Positions 7,845 to 17,348 of a DNA stretch of 64,000 nucleotides are shown here, piece after piece; position 1 is the first letter of the stretch; each line of letters opens with the position of its first letter. The position numbers and the translations under genes are program-made. Where the stretch lies: positions 7,626,001 to 7,690,000 of the forward strand of contig NZ_JACIBV010000001.1 of NCBI RefSeq assembly GCF_014195505.1, read 5' to 3'. The notes beneath the pieces are model-generated. The model did no database searches. It worked only from the letters and a program-made list of their open reading frames with translations, and was not told where the DNA came from. Origin of the DNA: Nonomuraea dietziae. Its GTDB lineage: Bacteria > Actinomycetota > Actinomycetes > Streptosporangiales > Streptosporangiaceae.

Positions 7845-8837
7845 TCAGTTCACCATCCAGTGATCGGTGTACTCCTTCCAGTCCTCCTCCGTCGCGGCGA
7901 AGTCGACGTAGAGCGCCAGGCCGAAGCGGTCGCGCGCCCCGTGCGAGGACAGGCCGAGCCTGGCCCCCTCCGCGGCCTTGGCGACGCTCTCGGAGTCGTC
8001 GAGGAAGGGCACGGCGTGGTCGTGGTAGGCGGGAGCGCCCATGAAGATCGCCGTCTTGGCGGGCGCGAGGTCGAGGGCGAGGCTCGCCTGCCGCGCGACA
8101 TGGCCGCCGTAGAGCGACTCCATCAGCAGGAAGGAGTCGTAGGTCATGACCGCCACCTGGTCGGTACGCTGCGCGACCTGCCGGAAGAAGCCGTGCGACC
8201 AGTACTTGTCGTGGCCGAGCGTGGCGCGGGCGGCCAGGCGCATGAGCGGGTAGGGCTCGATCTGCGGGGTCGACACCGACAGCAGCCTGGTCAGCGGGCG
8301 GGTGCGGTCGAGCAGTTCGAGGAAGTCGGCGTCGCCGTCGCCGATGGGCTCGAAGTTGTAGTGGATGCCGTCGAAGCCGAGAGCCATGATGTGCTTCGCG
8401 CCCGCGAGCACCCGGTCGCGGGCGGCGGGATCGTCGAGGTCGAGACCGTTCTTGACGGCCTGCCCGAGCCAGGCGGAGACGCGGACCCCTGGAAGGTGCT
8501 CCCTCCACCATCTCAGGAAGTTTCCGGCGTTGGGGTGCTTCGCGGGGTCGAGAGCGCCGTCCCATTCGAAGGGGCCGGCGTGGACGAAGACGTCCTTGAC
8601 ACCGGTGGCGCGCAGCCGTACGGCCATCTTCTCGACGTCCTGCTCGGTGCGGCGGCCGTCGACCCACGCGTGGCCCAGCCACAGGGCGTCGTTACCCGTG
8701 CTCTTCGCCCAAGCCTCCGGCGCCCCGGTAAACTGGATACGGAACGCGACTGCCACCACGACGGCGAGCGCGACCAGGACGGCTAAAGCCAGCGCGAGAA
8801 CGCGCAGGCAGCGGCGGATGACGGTTCGGGCAATCAC
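7845..8837 (-). CDS. Membrane-anchored GH18-like TIM-barrel protein
   Basis: 330 aa, GTG start with no clear ribosome site. Residues 10-32 form one membrane segment, so the rest is probably outside the membrane. The body resembles a family 18 glycoside hydrolase barrel: FDGIHYNFEP at about 150-160 aligns with the catalytic DGxDxDxE strand, keeping the terminal glutamate but with His where the middle Asp is expected. Later strands such as VAVMTYDSF fit the barrel too. It may cleave or only bind a glycan. It is divergent from lepA with 25 bp between the chosen starts. Confidence 0.6.
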   Translation of the reverse strand: MIARTVIRRCLRVLALALAVLVALAVVVAVAFRIQFTGAPEAWAKSTGNDALWLGHAWVDGRRTEQDVEKMAVRLRATGVKDVFVHAGPFEWDGALDPAKHPNAGNFLRWWREHLPGVRVSAWLGQAVKNGLDLDDPAARDRVLAGAKHIMALGFDGIHYNFEPIGDGDADFLELLDRTRPLTRLLSVSTPQIEPYPLMRLAARATLGHDKYWSHGFFRQVAQRTDQVAVMTYDSFLLMESLYGGHVARQASLALDLAPAKTAIFMGAPAYHDHAVPFLDDSESVAKAAEGARLGLSSHGARDRFGLALYVDFAATEEDWKEYTDHWMVN

Positions 8838-8862
8838 CCGGGCATGTCACCATGAAAGACGC

Positions 8863-10722
<1,860 letters not shown>

Positions 10723-10735
10723 CACCGGCCGCCCC

Positions 10736-10768
10736 AAGGTCCGGCGCTCGGGTCGAGCGCCGGACCTT
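10736..10768. terminator. lepA terminator hairpin
   Basis: A 14-bp perfect stem (AAGGTCCGGCGCTC with GAGCGCCGGACCTT) and a 5-base loop, 13 bases after the lepA stop and 5 bases beyond the end of the convergent small gene. It probably works for both strands. Confidence 0.85.
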
Positions 10769-10773
10769 CCGTG

Positions 10774-11130
10774 TCAGGAGCAGGTGACCTCGGGCAGCTT
10801 GCCGAGCTTCATCTCGGGCGTCGAAGGCCGCTCGGGTGGCGTCGGACGGGTGGGGAGCGCGGTCCCCTTCGGCAGGAGGTGCTCGCAGGACTTCACCGCC
10901 GTCCTGAGCCTGTCGGAGAACGGGTCGACGCCATGGCCGAGCTGGAGCGTCCCGCCGTTGATCGTGACGTCGGGGAAGTCCTGGACCCCGTTCGCGCGCA
11001 CGCAGGCGCTGAAGTCCTTCGCCGGATCGGCGTAGGTGTAGGCGGCGGTGTGGCCGGTCGAGGCCTGGGCCGCCGTGGGAACGCAGGCCGCCACGAGGGC
11101 GGCGGCGCAGAGCGCCAGTCGTCTTCTCAT
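10774..11130 (-). CDS. Small secreted protein with two conserved-looking cysteines
   Basis: 118 aa. Residues 1-24 form a Sec signal peptide (MRRRLALCAAALVAACVP, then AQA as the likely cleavage site). The mature part contains FSACVRANGVQDFPD and, further on, KSCEHLLP, plus a Pro/Thr-rich tail. The CVRANGVxDFPD segment is a recurrent pattern in uncharacterised exported actinobacterial proteins that sit near two-component systems and efflux genes. Here a response regulator and kinase start on the other strand 86 bp away, suggesting a functional link. Its biochemical role is unknown. A GTG at 11139 is an alternative start. Confidence 0.65.
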   Translation of the reverse strand: MRRRLALCAAALVAACVPTAAQASTGHTAAYTYADPAKDFSACVRANGVQDFPDVTINGGTLQLGHGVDPFSDRLRTAVKSCEHLLPKGTALPTRPTPPERPSTPEMKLGKLPEVTCS

Positions 11131-11216
11131 GCCGCCCACTCAAGCGCCGGGCCGGTTACCGCGAGGGAACGGCCGGCGTTACGCCGCTGTAATCCCTGCG
11201 CGGCCACGCTGGGGCG

Positions 11217-11870
11217 ATGCGGGTGTTGGTGGTCGAGGACCACAGGGAGCTGGCCGCGACGGTGGCCGAGGGACTGCGCCGCGAGGGCATGGCCGTCGAT
11301 CTGGCGTGGGACGGCGCGGGCGCGCTCGAACGCACGTCGGTCAACCGCTACGAGGTGGTGGTCCTCGACCGCGACCTGCCGGGGGTCCATGGCGACGAGG
11401 TGTGCAGGGCGCTGGTGGCCGAGAGGTACCCGGCCAGGGTGCTCATGCTGACCGCCGCCGCGACGATCGAAGACAGGGTGGACGGCCTCAGCACCGGCGC
11501 CGACGACTATCTGCCGAAGCCGTTCGCCTTCGCCGAACTCGTCGCCAGGATCAGGGCGCTGGGCAGGCGGGCGCAGCCTGCCGTACCGCCTGTGCTGGTC
11601 CACGGTGACCTGCGCCTCGACCCGAACAGCAGGGTGGCGACCAGGGGAGGGCGCAGGCTCGACCTGAGCCCGAAGGAGTTCGCGGTGCTCGAGCTCCTGC
11701 TGGGCGCCGCGGGCAGGGCGGTGCCCGCCGAGGAGCTGCTCGAACGGGCATGGGACGAGGCCGCCGACCCCTTCACCCACACCGTGAAGGTGACGATCAG
11801 CCGGCTGCGCCGCAAGCTGGGCGACCCGCCGCTGGTGGAGACCGTCCCCCAGGCCGGGTACCGGATATGA
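11217..11870 (+). CDS. OmpR/PhoB-family response regulator
   Basis: 217 aa. The receiver domain (1 to about 115) has the acidic pair E7-D8, phospho-acceptor D51 in VVVLDRDLPG, and K102 in DDYLPKPF. The C-terminal winged helix (about 125-217) contains LSPKEFAVLELLL and ends VKVTISRLRRKLGDPPLVETVPQAGYRI, typical of the OmpR class. It is translated together with the kinase gene, whose ATG overlaps its stop. The output genes are unknown; the small exported protein divergently encoded upstream is a candidate target or partner. Confidence 0.95.
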   Translation: MRVLVVEDHRELAATVAEGLRREGMAVDLAWDGAGALERTSVNRYEVVVLDRDLPGVHGDEVCRALVAERYPARVLMLTAAATIEDRVDGLSTGADDYLPKPFAFAELVARIRALGRRAQPAVPPVLVHGDLRLDPNSRVATRGGRRLDLSPKEFAVLELLLGAAGRAVPAEELLERAWDEAADPFTHTVKVTISRLRRKLGDPPLVETVPQAGYRI

Positions 11871-13240
11871 CGATCAGGGTCAGGCTCGCCCTGCTGTACG
11901 GCGCGCTCTTCCTGGCGGCCGGCGCGGTGCTGCTGGCCGGCACCTACGTCCTCGCCACCCGCCTGACCTGGCCCGTCCTGCCCGAGATCAGCTTCGGTCA
12001 GCTGCCCCTCGATCCCGTACGGCAGCGCGCGGCCGAGGCGAGGGGGTTCGTGACGGCCGCCGCGGTGGGGCTCGGGGCGATGACGGTCGCCTCGGTCGGG
12101 CTGGGATGGGTGATGGCGGGGCGGGCGCTGAGGCCGCTCAGGGCGATGACGGCGGCGGCGCGTGAGATCTCCGCCCGCAACCTGCACCAGCGGCTCGGGG
12201 CGCAGGGCCCCGCGGACGAGATCAAGGACCTGGCGGACACGTTCGACGCGCTGCTGGAGAGGGTGGAGGCCGCGTTCGAGGCGCAGCGCCGCTTCGTCGC
12301 GAACGCGTCACACGAGCTGCGGACGCCGCTGACCTTCGAGCGGACGCTGCTGGAGGTGGCGCTGGCCGATCGCGGGGCGGATGCTGAGCGGCTGCGGGGG
12401 GTGTGCGGGCGGGCCCTGGAGGTCAACCGGCAGCAGGAGCGGCTGATCGAGGCCCTGCTCACCCTGGCGAGAAGCCAGCGCGGCCTGGACCATCGGGAAC
12501 CGCTGGACCTGGCGTCGATCACGGCCGGAATCCTGAACGCCGCCGAGTGGGCCGCACAGGACACCTCCGCCGAAGGCTTCCTCCTGGAGGGACACGGGGG
12601 CGGGCAGCCGGGGCTCGACCTCTCCTCATCTCCCGGCGGAGGGTCGCCACGCGGGTTCTCCACGTCTCCTGGCAGACGGTCGCTGTTCGGCCTCTCTTCG
12701 CCTTCCGGCGGGCGGCCGGAGTTCGGCCTCTCATCTCCCTGCGCAAGGCCGACGCTCGCCCGTTCGCGGCTCCCGGAGCCGGCCGTGCCGGAGCCCGGGG
12801 AGGAGGCGCCGGGCTATGGGACCGACGAGCCGGTCGAGATCCGGGTGGAGGCCGAGCTCCGGCGTGCTCCCGCGTTCGGCGACCCACGGCTGGTCGAGCG
12901 GTTGGTGGCCAATCTGGTGGACAACGCCGGACGGCACAACGTCCCGGGCGGCTGGATACGTGTCTGGACCGGCCTCCACGACGGACGCCCCACCGTGCGG
13001 GTGACCAACTCGGGCCCCGTGGTCCCGCCGGCGCGGGTGGACTCCCTCTTCCAGCCGTTCCTCCGCATGGAGGCGACCAGGACGAGCGACGACGGCGGCC
13101 TCGGGCTGGGCCTGTCCATCGTCGCCGCCATCGCCACCGCCCACGACGCGGACCTCCACGCCACGGCCCTTCCCCTCGGCGGTCTGGACGTCCGGGTGGC
13201 CTTCTGGGCGGTCCCCGATTTTGTCGGTGCCGTGCCGTAG
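11867..13240 (+). CDS. Sensor histidine kinase with repeat-containing insert
   Basis: 457 aa; the ATG overlaps the regulator stop (ATGA). Order: membrane helix at about 8-30, short extracytoplasmic loop, second helix at about 60-83, HAMP, dimerisation domain with phospho-acceptor His149 in VANASHELRTPL, then an 80-residue insert (about 242-321) and the HATPase domain (N-box NLVDNAGRHN near 349, G-box DDGGLGLGLSIV). The insert holds imperfect repeats such as FGLSSPSGGRPEFGLSSP and is absent from typical kinases at this point; it is probably a flexible linker made by local duplication. The signal sensed is unknown. Confidence 0.92.
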   Translation: MTIRVRLALLYGALFLAAGAVLLAGTYVLATRLTWPVLPEISFGQLPLDPVRQRAAEARGFVTAAAVGLGAMTVASVGLGWVMAGRALRPLRAMTAAAREISARNLHQRLGAQGPADEIKDLADTFDALLERVEAAFEAQRRFVANASHELRTPLTFERTLLEVALADRGADAERLRGVCGRALEVNRQQERLIEALLTLARSQRGLDHREPLDLASITAGILNAAEWAAQDTSAEGFLLEGHGGGQPGLDLSSSPGGGSPRGFSTSPGRRSLFGLSSPSGGRPEFGLSSPCARPTLARSRLPEPAVPEPGEEAPGYGTDEPVEIRVEAELRRAPAFGDPRLVERLVANLVDNAGRHNVPGGWIRVWTGLHDGRPTVRVTNSGPVVPPARVDSLFQPFLRMEATRTSDDGGLGLGLSIVAAIATAHDADLHATALPLGGLDVRVAFWAVPDFVGAVP

Positions 13241-13278
13241 CTTTTCGGATCGAACAGGTGTCCGATTGTGGAGGTGGC

Positions 13279-13566
13279 ATGGACGGCGACAGCGCCGAAT
13301 CCGAGCGGTTCGTCAAGGCCGCCCTGCTGGGAGTGGCGGTGGCGGAGGAGACCCGTCGGCTGCTGCGGCTGCACTTCTCCCCGGCCGAGGTGGGGGCCGA
13401 CGGCAGGGTGCACGTCGAGGTGCCGTATCCGGACTCAGCGGTGGTGGAGACGGTGCTGGAGGTGGCGGCCGAATGCTTCGGACAGACCCACCAGGACGCG
13501 CTCGACAGCTTGTTACAACTGGCGGGTTTCGACGACGACTCCCTCCTGAACCGCCCAGCCTGCTGA
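13279..13566 (+). CDS. Hypothetical protein, 95 aa
   Basis: I do not recognise this family. The ATG at 13279 has GGAGG four bases upstream. The product is small and acidic, predicted to be mostly helical, with one beta-like segment (GRVHVEVPYPD) and no membrane or signal sequence. It lies 38 bp after the kinase gene and could be cotranscribed. Its last codons run directly into a 55-bp tandem repeat, whose first unit starts six bases before the end of the stop codon. Confidence 0.5.
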   Translation: MDGDSAESERFVKAALLGVAVAEETRRLLRLHFSPAEVGADGRVHVEVPYPDSAVVETVLEVAAECFGQTHQDALDSLLQLAGFDDDSLLNRPAC

Positions 13567-13729
13567 GCGGCTTGACCGGTTGACCGCAGCCCGAGGCGGT
13601 GTGGAGCATCTGGCGTGCTGAGCGGCTTCACCGGTTGACCGCAGCCCGAGGCGGTGTGGAGCATCTGGTCTGCTGAGCGGCTTCACCGGTTGACCGGAGA
13701 CCAAAGGAGGCTGTGCGGAGCGTCTGGTC
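13561..13729. repeat. 55-bp tandem repeat, three copies
   Basis: Units start at 13561, 13616 and 13671, each opening TGCTGAGCGGCTT(G/C)ACCGG. Copies 1 and 2 are nearly identical; copy 3 is diverged and has 4 extra bases. The first copy covers the stop codon of the 95-aa gene. The array is noncoding otherwise. Confidence 0.9.
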
Positions 13730-14037
13730 CGGAACGGAGATCTCCGCCAGCGGAGGGGCAGGGCAGGGCGCCCTTCTGGAACTCGGTCCAGACGGTAGCC
13801 CTCCCGACTGGCTGCTCTCCGCGCTGTGGTGACTTCGCCGACGAGGGACGGCTCCACGCGACAGTCAGCTGAGAGCCAGTCCTTCGAACAGGAAAGCGAG
13901 GGCACTCGGTTTCTGTGCCACGGCGCTGTGGCTGGCGCCACCGGCGCCGATCCCACAGCCGGGATCGGCGCGCAGCGCGGGCGGAGGGGCAGCAGTTCAC
14001 GCCGGCTGCCCGCGCTGCCCTGTCCCCGGCGCTCGCG
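13730..14037. other. Intergenic region, nothing recognised
   Basis: About 308 bases between the tandem repeat and the end of the small membrane protein gene. No reading frame in it has a ribosome site or a recognisable product, and there is no clear terminator. Confidence 0.5.
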
Positions 14038-14169
14038 TCAGCGGTTCTGCAGCCACCAGATGACCGCTCCCACCAGCGCGGATCCCGCCGCGGCGGAGAT
14101 GGCGCGCACGGCACTGAACAGCGCGGCGTCGCGCAGGCGGCGGATCGTACGATTCTTGTTGTCGTTCAT
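14038..14169 (-). CDS. Small membrane protein, 43 aa, divergent from the ATPase gene
   Basis: A 43-codon frame starting MNDNKNRTIRRLRD with AAGGGG five bases before the ATG. A basic N-terminus is followed by a hydrophobic helix from about residue 15 to 40 (AISAAAGSALVGAVIWWLQ) ending in two tryptophans and a charged tail, so it should insert in the membrane as a single-span protein. It is divergent from the P-loop/TPR ATPase gene across 150 bp. Small membrane proteins beside large STAND-like ATPases can be effectors in conflict systems; that role is inference here. The family is unknown to me. Confidence 0.55.
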   Translation of the reverse strand: MNDNKNRTIRRLRDAALFSAVRAISAAAGSALVGAVIWWLQNR

Positions 14170-14319
14170 GTCGCCCCTTCGTAGAGTGAACCGCCGGTGG
14201 CGGGTGGTGAAGAGACTGCGGCAGGCCCGTGGTGCCCGTCCCCGATCGCGGGCGATGCGGGCACATCGGCCTCTCGGCGCAGGTCATGGCCGTGCCCGTC
14301 GCGACTTGGGAGGGCAGGA

Positions 14320-16875
14320 GTGTCGCGGGAGCTGTACGAGGCGTTGCGCGCGCTCGAGCACTGCGCCAAGGCCGCCAGGAAGCAGGCCAAGCAGGTGTAC
14401 TCCCGGCGCGAGACGGCCAAAGCCCTCGCCGCTCCTCCGTACGAGGTGGATGTGGACGGCCAGCGCATCAGCAGCTGGATCCCGGAGGACCCGGCGAGGG
14501 CCCAGACGCCGAGGCTCGCCGACAGTGACAAGGTGCTGGCCTTGGTGCGGCTGTGGAGCGCCTGGGCGGGCGCCCCGGAGCCGAATCCGCGCTACTGGAA
14601 CAACCTGATCGAGAACGCCCAGCCTCAGCGCCTCCCTCGCTCTTCCAGCGAGGTCGGCTGGCCGATCGGCGCGCTGACCGACCCGTATGCCCTGGAAGTC
14701 CACCCCGCGATCGAGGTGGCCGGGCAGGCGACGGGGCTGCCGGCGTACGTCCGGCGCGACCACGACGCCCGGCTGGACGAGGCGGTACGACGCGCCGAGG
14801 GCGGACAGAGCACGCTCGCGGTGCTGGTCGGCGGGTCGTCAACCGGCAAGACCCGCGCCTGCTGGGAGGCCCTCCACAAGCTGCGCGACAGCCGGAAGCG
14901 ATGGCGACTGTGGCACCCCATCGACCCGGGCAGACCGGAAGCCGCCGCCGAGACCCTCTCACAGATCGGGCCGCGCACCGTGGTGTGGCTGAACGAGACC
15001 CAGTTCTACCTGAGCCCCGAAGGGCTGGGAGAGCGGGTCGCGGCCGGGCTGCGTGAGCTGCTGCGCGACCCGAGCCGGGGCCCGGTGCTGGTGCTGGGCA
15101 CCCTCTGGCCGGAGTACTGGGCCGCGCTCACCACCGCACCCCCTGCGGGGTCACCGGATCCGCACGCGCAGGTCCGGGCGCTGCTGACCGGCGTCGGGAT
15201 CCACGTACCGGAGTCGTTCTCGGACCGGGAGGTCGACGCGGTGCGCAGGTCCGCGAGCGGCGACGCCCGTCTGGCGCTGGCCGGGCAGCAGGCCGCCGAT
15301 GGACGGATCACCCAGTTCTTGGCCGGTGTTCCCGCTCTTCTGGAGCGGTACCACAACGCGCCGCCCGTCGCCAAGGCGCTGATCCATGTGGCGATGGACG
15401 TCCGGCGGCTGGGTCTGAGCTTCGCCCTGCCGTACGAACTGCTGCATGACGCGGCCCCGGGCTACCTCACCGACCAGCAGTGGGATGAGGCGGGTGACGA
15501 CTGGTTGGAGCGGGCGCTGGCCTATGTCGCCGCTCCGTGCCGCGGGGTCCGAGGACCTGTCACACGGGTCCGGCCCCGGCCTGGTCGACCTGCGCCCGCC
15601 ACACCCTGCTATCGGCTGGCCGACTATCTCGAACAGCACGGCCGTGAGAGCCGCCGAGGTCTGGTCATCCCCGGCGCGCTGTGGGAGGCGCTGGCCCACC
15701 GAGCGCCTGCGGAGGCCCGGCCGCAGATCGCGAAAGCCGCACAGGAACGCGGCGTGCTGGGCCATGCGCAGGCCCTGTACGAAGCAGACCTGGATGATCC
15801 GGAGTCCCTGGTGGGCATGGCGGATCTTCTGGCGGAGTCGGAGCGGTTGGAAGAGGCGATCTCCTACTACGAGCGTGCCGCTGAGGCCGGACACCCACAC
15901 GCCCTGTGGAGGGCAGGGTATTTCCTGGAGGAGACCGGTCAGGCGCAGCGGGCGATCCTCTTCTACGTACGAGCCGCCGAGGCGGGGGAGTCCTTCGGCT
16001 GGACCTCCGCCGGCCTGCTGCTCGCCGACAACGCGCAGAGCGACGAAGACCGCGAGCAGGCGCTCACCTACTGTCGTCGCGCCGTGGAGGCAGGCGACGA
16101 AACCTCTCTGACTGCCATGGGGACGGTGTTGCAGTCGATAGGACGGAGCCAGGAAGCGCTGGACCGCTACCGAGCCGCCGTCGAGGCCGGCGACGACGAC
16201 GCCGTGGCACTCGTCGGAGAGCTCCTGCGGGAGATGGGCCTCTTGGAAGAGGCCTTGGACTGGTGCCGGTCTCACGCGGACAGTCTCCTCCTGGAGACAG
16301 GAACGGTGTTGCAGCAGATGGGACGTACGCAGGAGGCGCTGGACTGGTATCGAGCCGCTGCCGAGAACGGTACGGCTCTCGCCTCCCAGTACGGCGGAGA
16401 CCTGCTGTGCGCTGAGGGACGGAGGGACGAGGCGCTGGACTCGTATCGGCGCGCATGCACTCCCTATGCCTGGGGGCAGGCGGGCCTTCTGCTCAAGGAC
16501 AAGTTCCCGGAGGCGGAGACTCGCACGCGCGAGGCGCTCACCTGGTACCGGGATGCCGAGGACACCGGCACCGCCGCGGCCCTGGAACGCACCGCCCGGC
16601 TACTGGCCCAGGCGGAGCTCACCGACGAAGCACTCGGCTGGTACGAACGCGCCGCGGACGCTGGTTCGTTCTTCGCCCTGATCGATGGAGGGGATCTCCT
16701 GGGGAAGGCCGGACGGACCGACGAGGCGCTGAGGTGGTTCTGGCGGTCCGCGAACAGCGGCTACAGCGACGCTCGGAGCCGTGCCGTCCATGTGCTCTGG
16801 GAAGCGGGCAGGGCCGGGGAAGCCGACCGCCTGGCGCTCCATGGCTGGGACGCAGACGGCCAGATCCGCCGCTAG
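14320..16875 (+). CDS. P-loop ATPase with C-terminal TPR/Sel1-like repeats (STAND-like)
   Basis: 851 aa, GTG start with GGGAGGG just upstream. Residues 1-100 are helical and resemble the small regulatory or adaptor modules found in front of actinobacterial STAND proteins. A P-loop domain follows: Walker A GGSSTGKT at 171-178 and a Walker B-like strand TVVWLNETQF at about 220-229, where Asn replaces the usual second acid. From about 470 to the end are roughly ten 34-37-residue helical repeats of the kind EEALDWYRAAxExG, that is TPR/Sel1-type. Such proteins sense a ligand through the repeats and switch through the ATPase. No nuclease or TIR effector is fused, so the effector may be a partner, for example the divergent 43-aa membrane protein. 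Confidence 0.75.
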   Translation: MSRELYEALRALEHCAKAARKQAKQVYSRRETAKALAAPPYEVDVDGQRISSWIPEDPARAQTPRLADSDKVLALVRLWSAWAGAPEPNPRYWNNLIENAQPQRLPRSSSEVGWPIGALTDPYALEVHPAIEVAGQATGLPAYVRRDHDARLDEAVRRAEGGQSTLAVLVGGSSTGKTRACWEALHKLRDSRKRWRLWHPIDPGRPEAAAETLSQIGPRTVVWLNETQFYLSPEGLGERVAAGLRELLRDPSRGPVLVLGTLWPEYWAALTTAPPAGSPDPHAQVRALLTGVGIHVPESFSDREVDAVRRSASGDARLALAGQQAADGRITQFLAGVPALLERYHNAPPVAKALIHVAMDVRRLGLSFALPYELLHDAAPGYLTDQQWDEAGDDWLERALAYVAAPCRGVRGPVTRVRPRPGRPAPATPCYRLADYLEQHGRESRRGLVIPGALWEALAHRAPAEARPQIAKAAQERGVLGHAQALYEADLDDPESLVGMADLLAESERLEEAISYYERAAEAGHPHALWRAGYFLEETGQAQRAILFYVRAAEAGESFGWTSAGLLLADNAQSDEDREQALTYCRRAVEAGDETSLTAMGTVLQSIGRSQEALDRYRAAVEAGDDDAVALVGELLREMGLLEEALDWCRSHADSLLLETGTVLQQMGRTQEALDWYRAAAENGTALASQYGGDLLCAEGRRDEALDSYRRACTPYAWGQAGLLLKDKFPEAETRTREALTWYRDAEDTGTAAALERTARLLAQAELTDEALGWYERAADAGSFFALIDGGDLLGKAGRTDEALRWFWRSANSGYSDARSRAVHVLWEAGRAGEADRLALHGWDADGQIRR

Positions 16876-17348
16876 ACGAGTAACCGGGTCAGTGACGGTG
16901 GGCGAGCAGCGAGGCGGCGTCGAGACGGCGCTCGGCGTGGGCAGGCCCGGGTGGTGTCGCGGGGACGGGGCGAACCCTGCCACCGTCCCCGCGAGTCGAG
17001 GGTCCCTCTCCGAAGCCGGGAAGCCCGACCGTCGAGCGACGGAAGTCGGATTCCGGCAGGCTCGGCGTATGACTTTCGAGTGACGGGGGGCTCCGGCTCG
17101 CGGTCCCGGCCTCGGTCCCGGCTCCGGCTCGCGGTCCCGGTCCCGGCTCGCGGTCCCGGCCTCGGTCCCGGCTCCGGCTCGCGGTCCCGGTCCCGGCTCG
17201 CGGTCCCGGTCCCGGCCTCGGGGAGGGGCCGAGGGGAAGGTGGTTGCGGGTCGTCGGGGAGACGGAAGCTGGGGCGTTCCAGGGAGGCCGAGTCGCGAGG
17301 TCCCGGAGGGGCTCTCCGACGGAGCTCGGGCGGCTCGGCCTTCCGAGG
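16876..17348. other. Convergent intergenic region with GC-rich minisatellite
   Basis: 473 bases between the ends of the ATPase and chitinase genes. Apart from the tandem repeat at 17090-17222 nothing functional is recognisable; open frames through the repeat translate to Arg/Pro/Gly low complexity on both strands and are probably not genes. Confidence 0.6.
17090..17222. repeat. GC-rich minisatellite of CGGTCCCGGC-type units
   Basis: Built from short units such as GGCTCGCGGTCCCGG, with a higher-order period of 50 bases: 17111-17159 recurs at 17161-17209. It is noncoding and lies between convergent genes. Confidence 0.9.
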
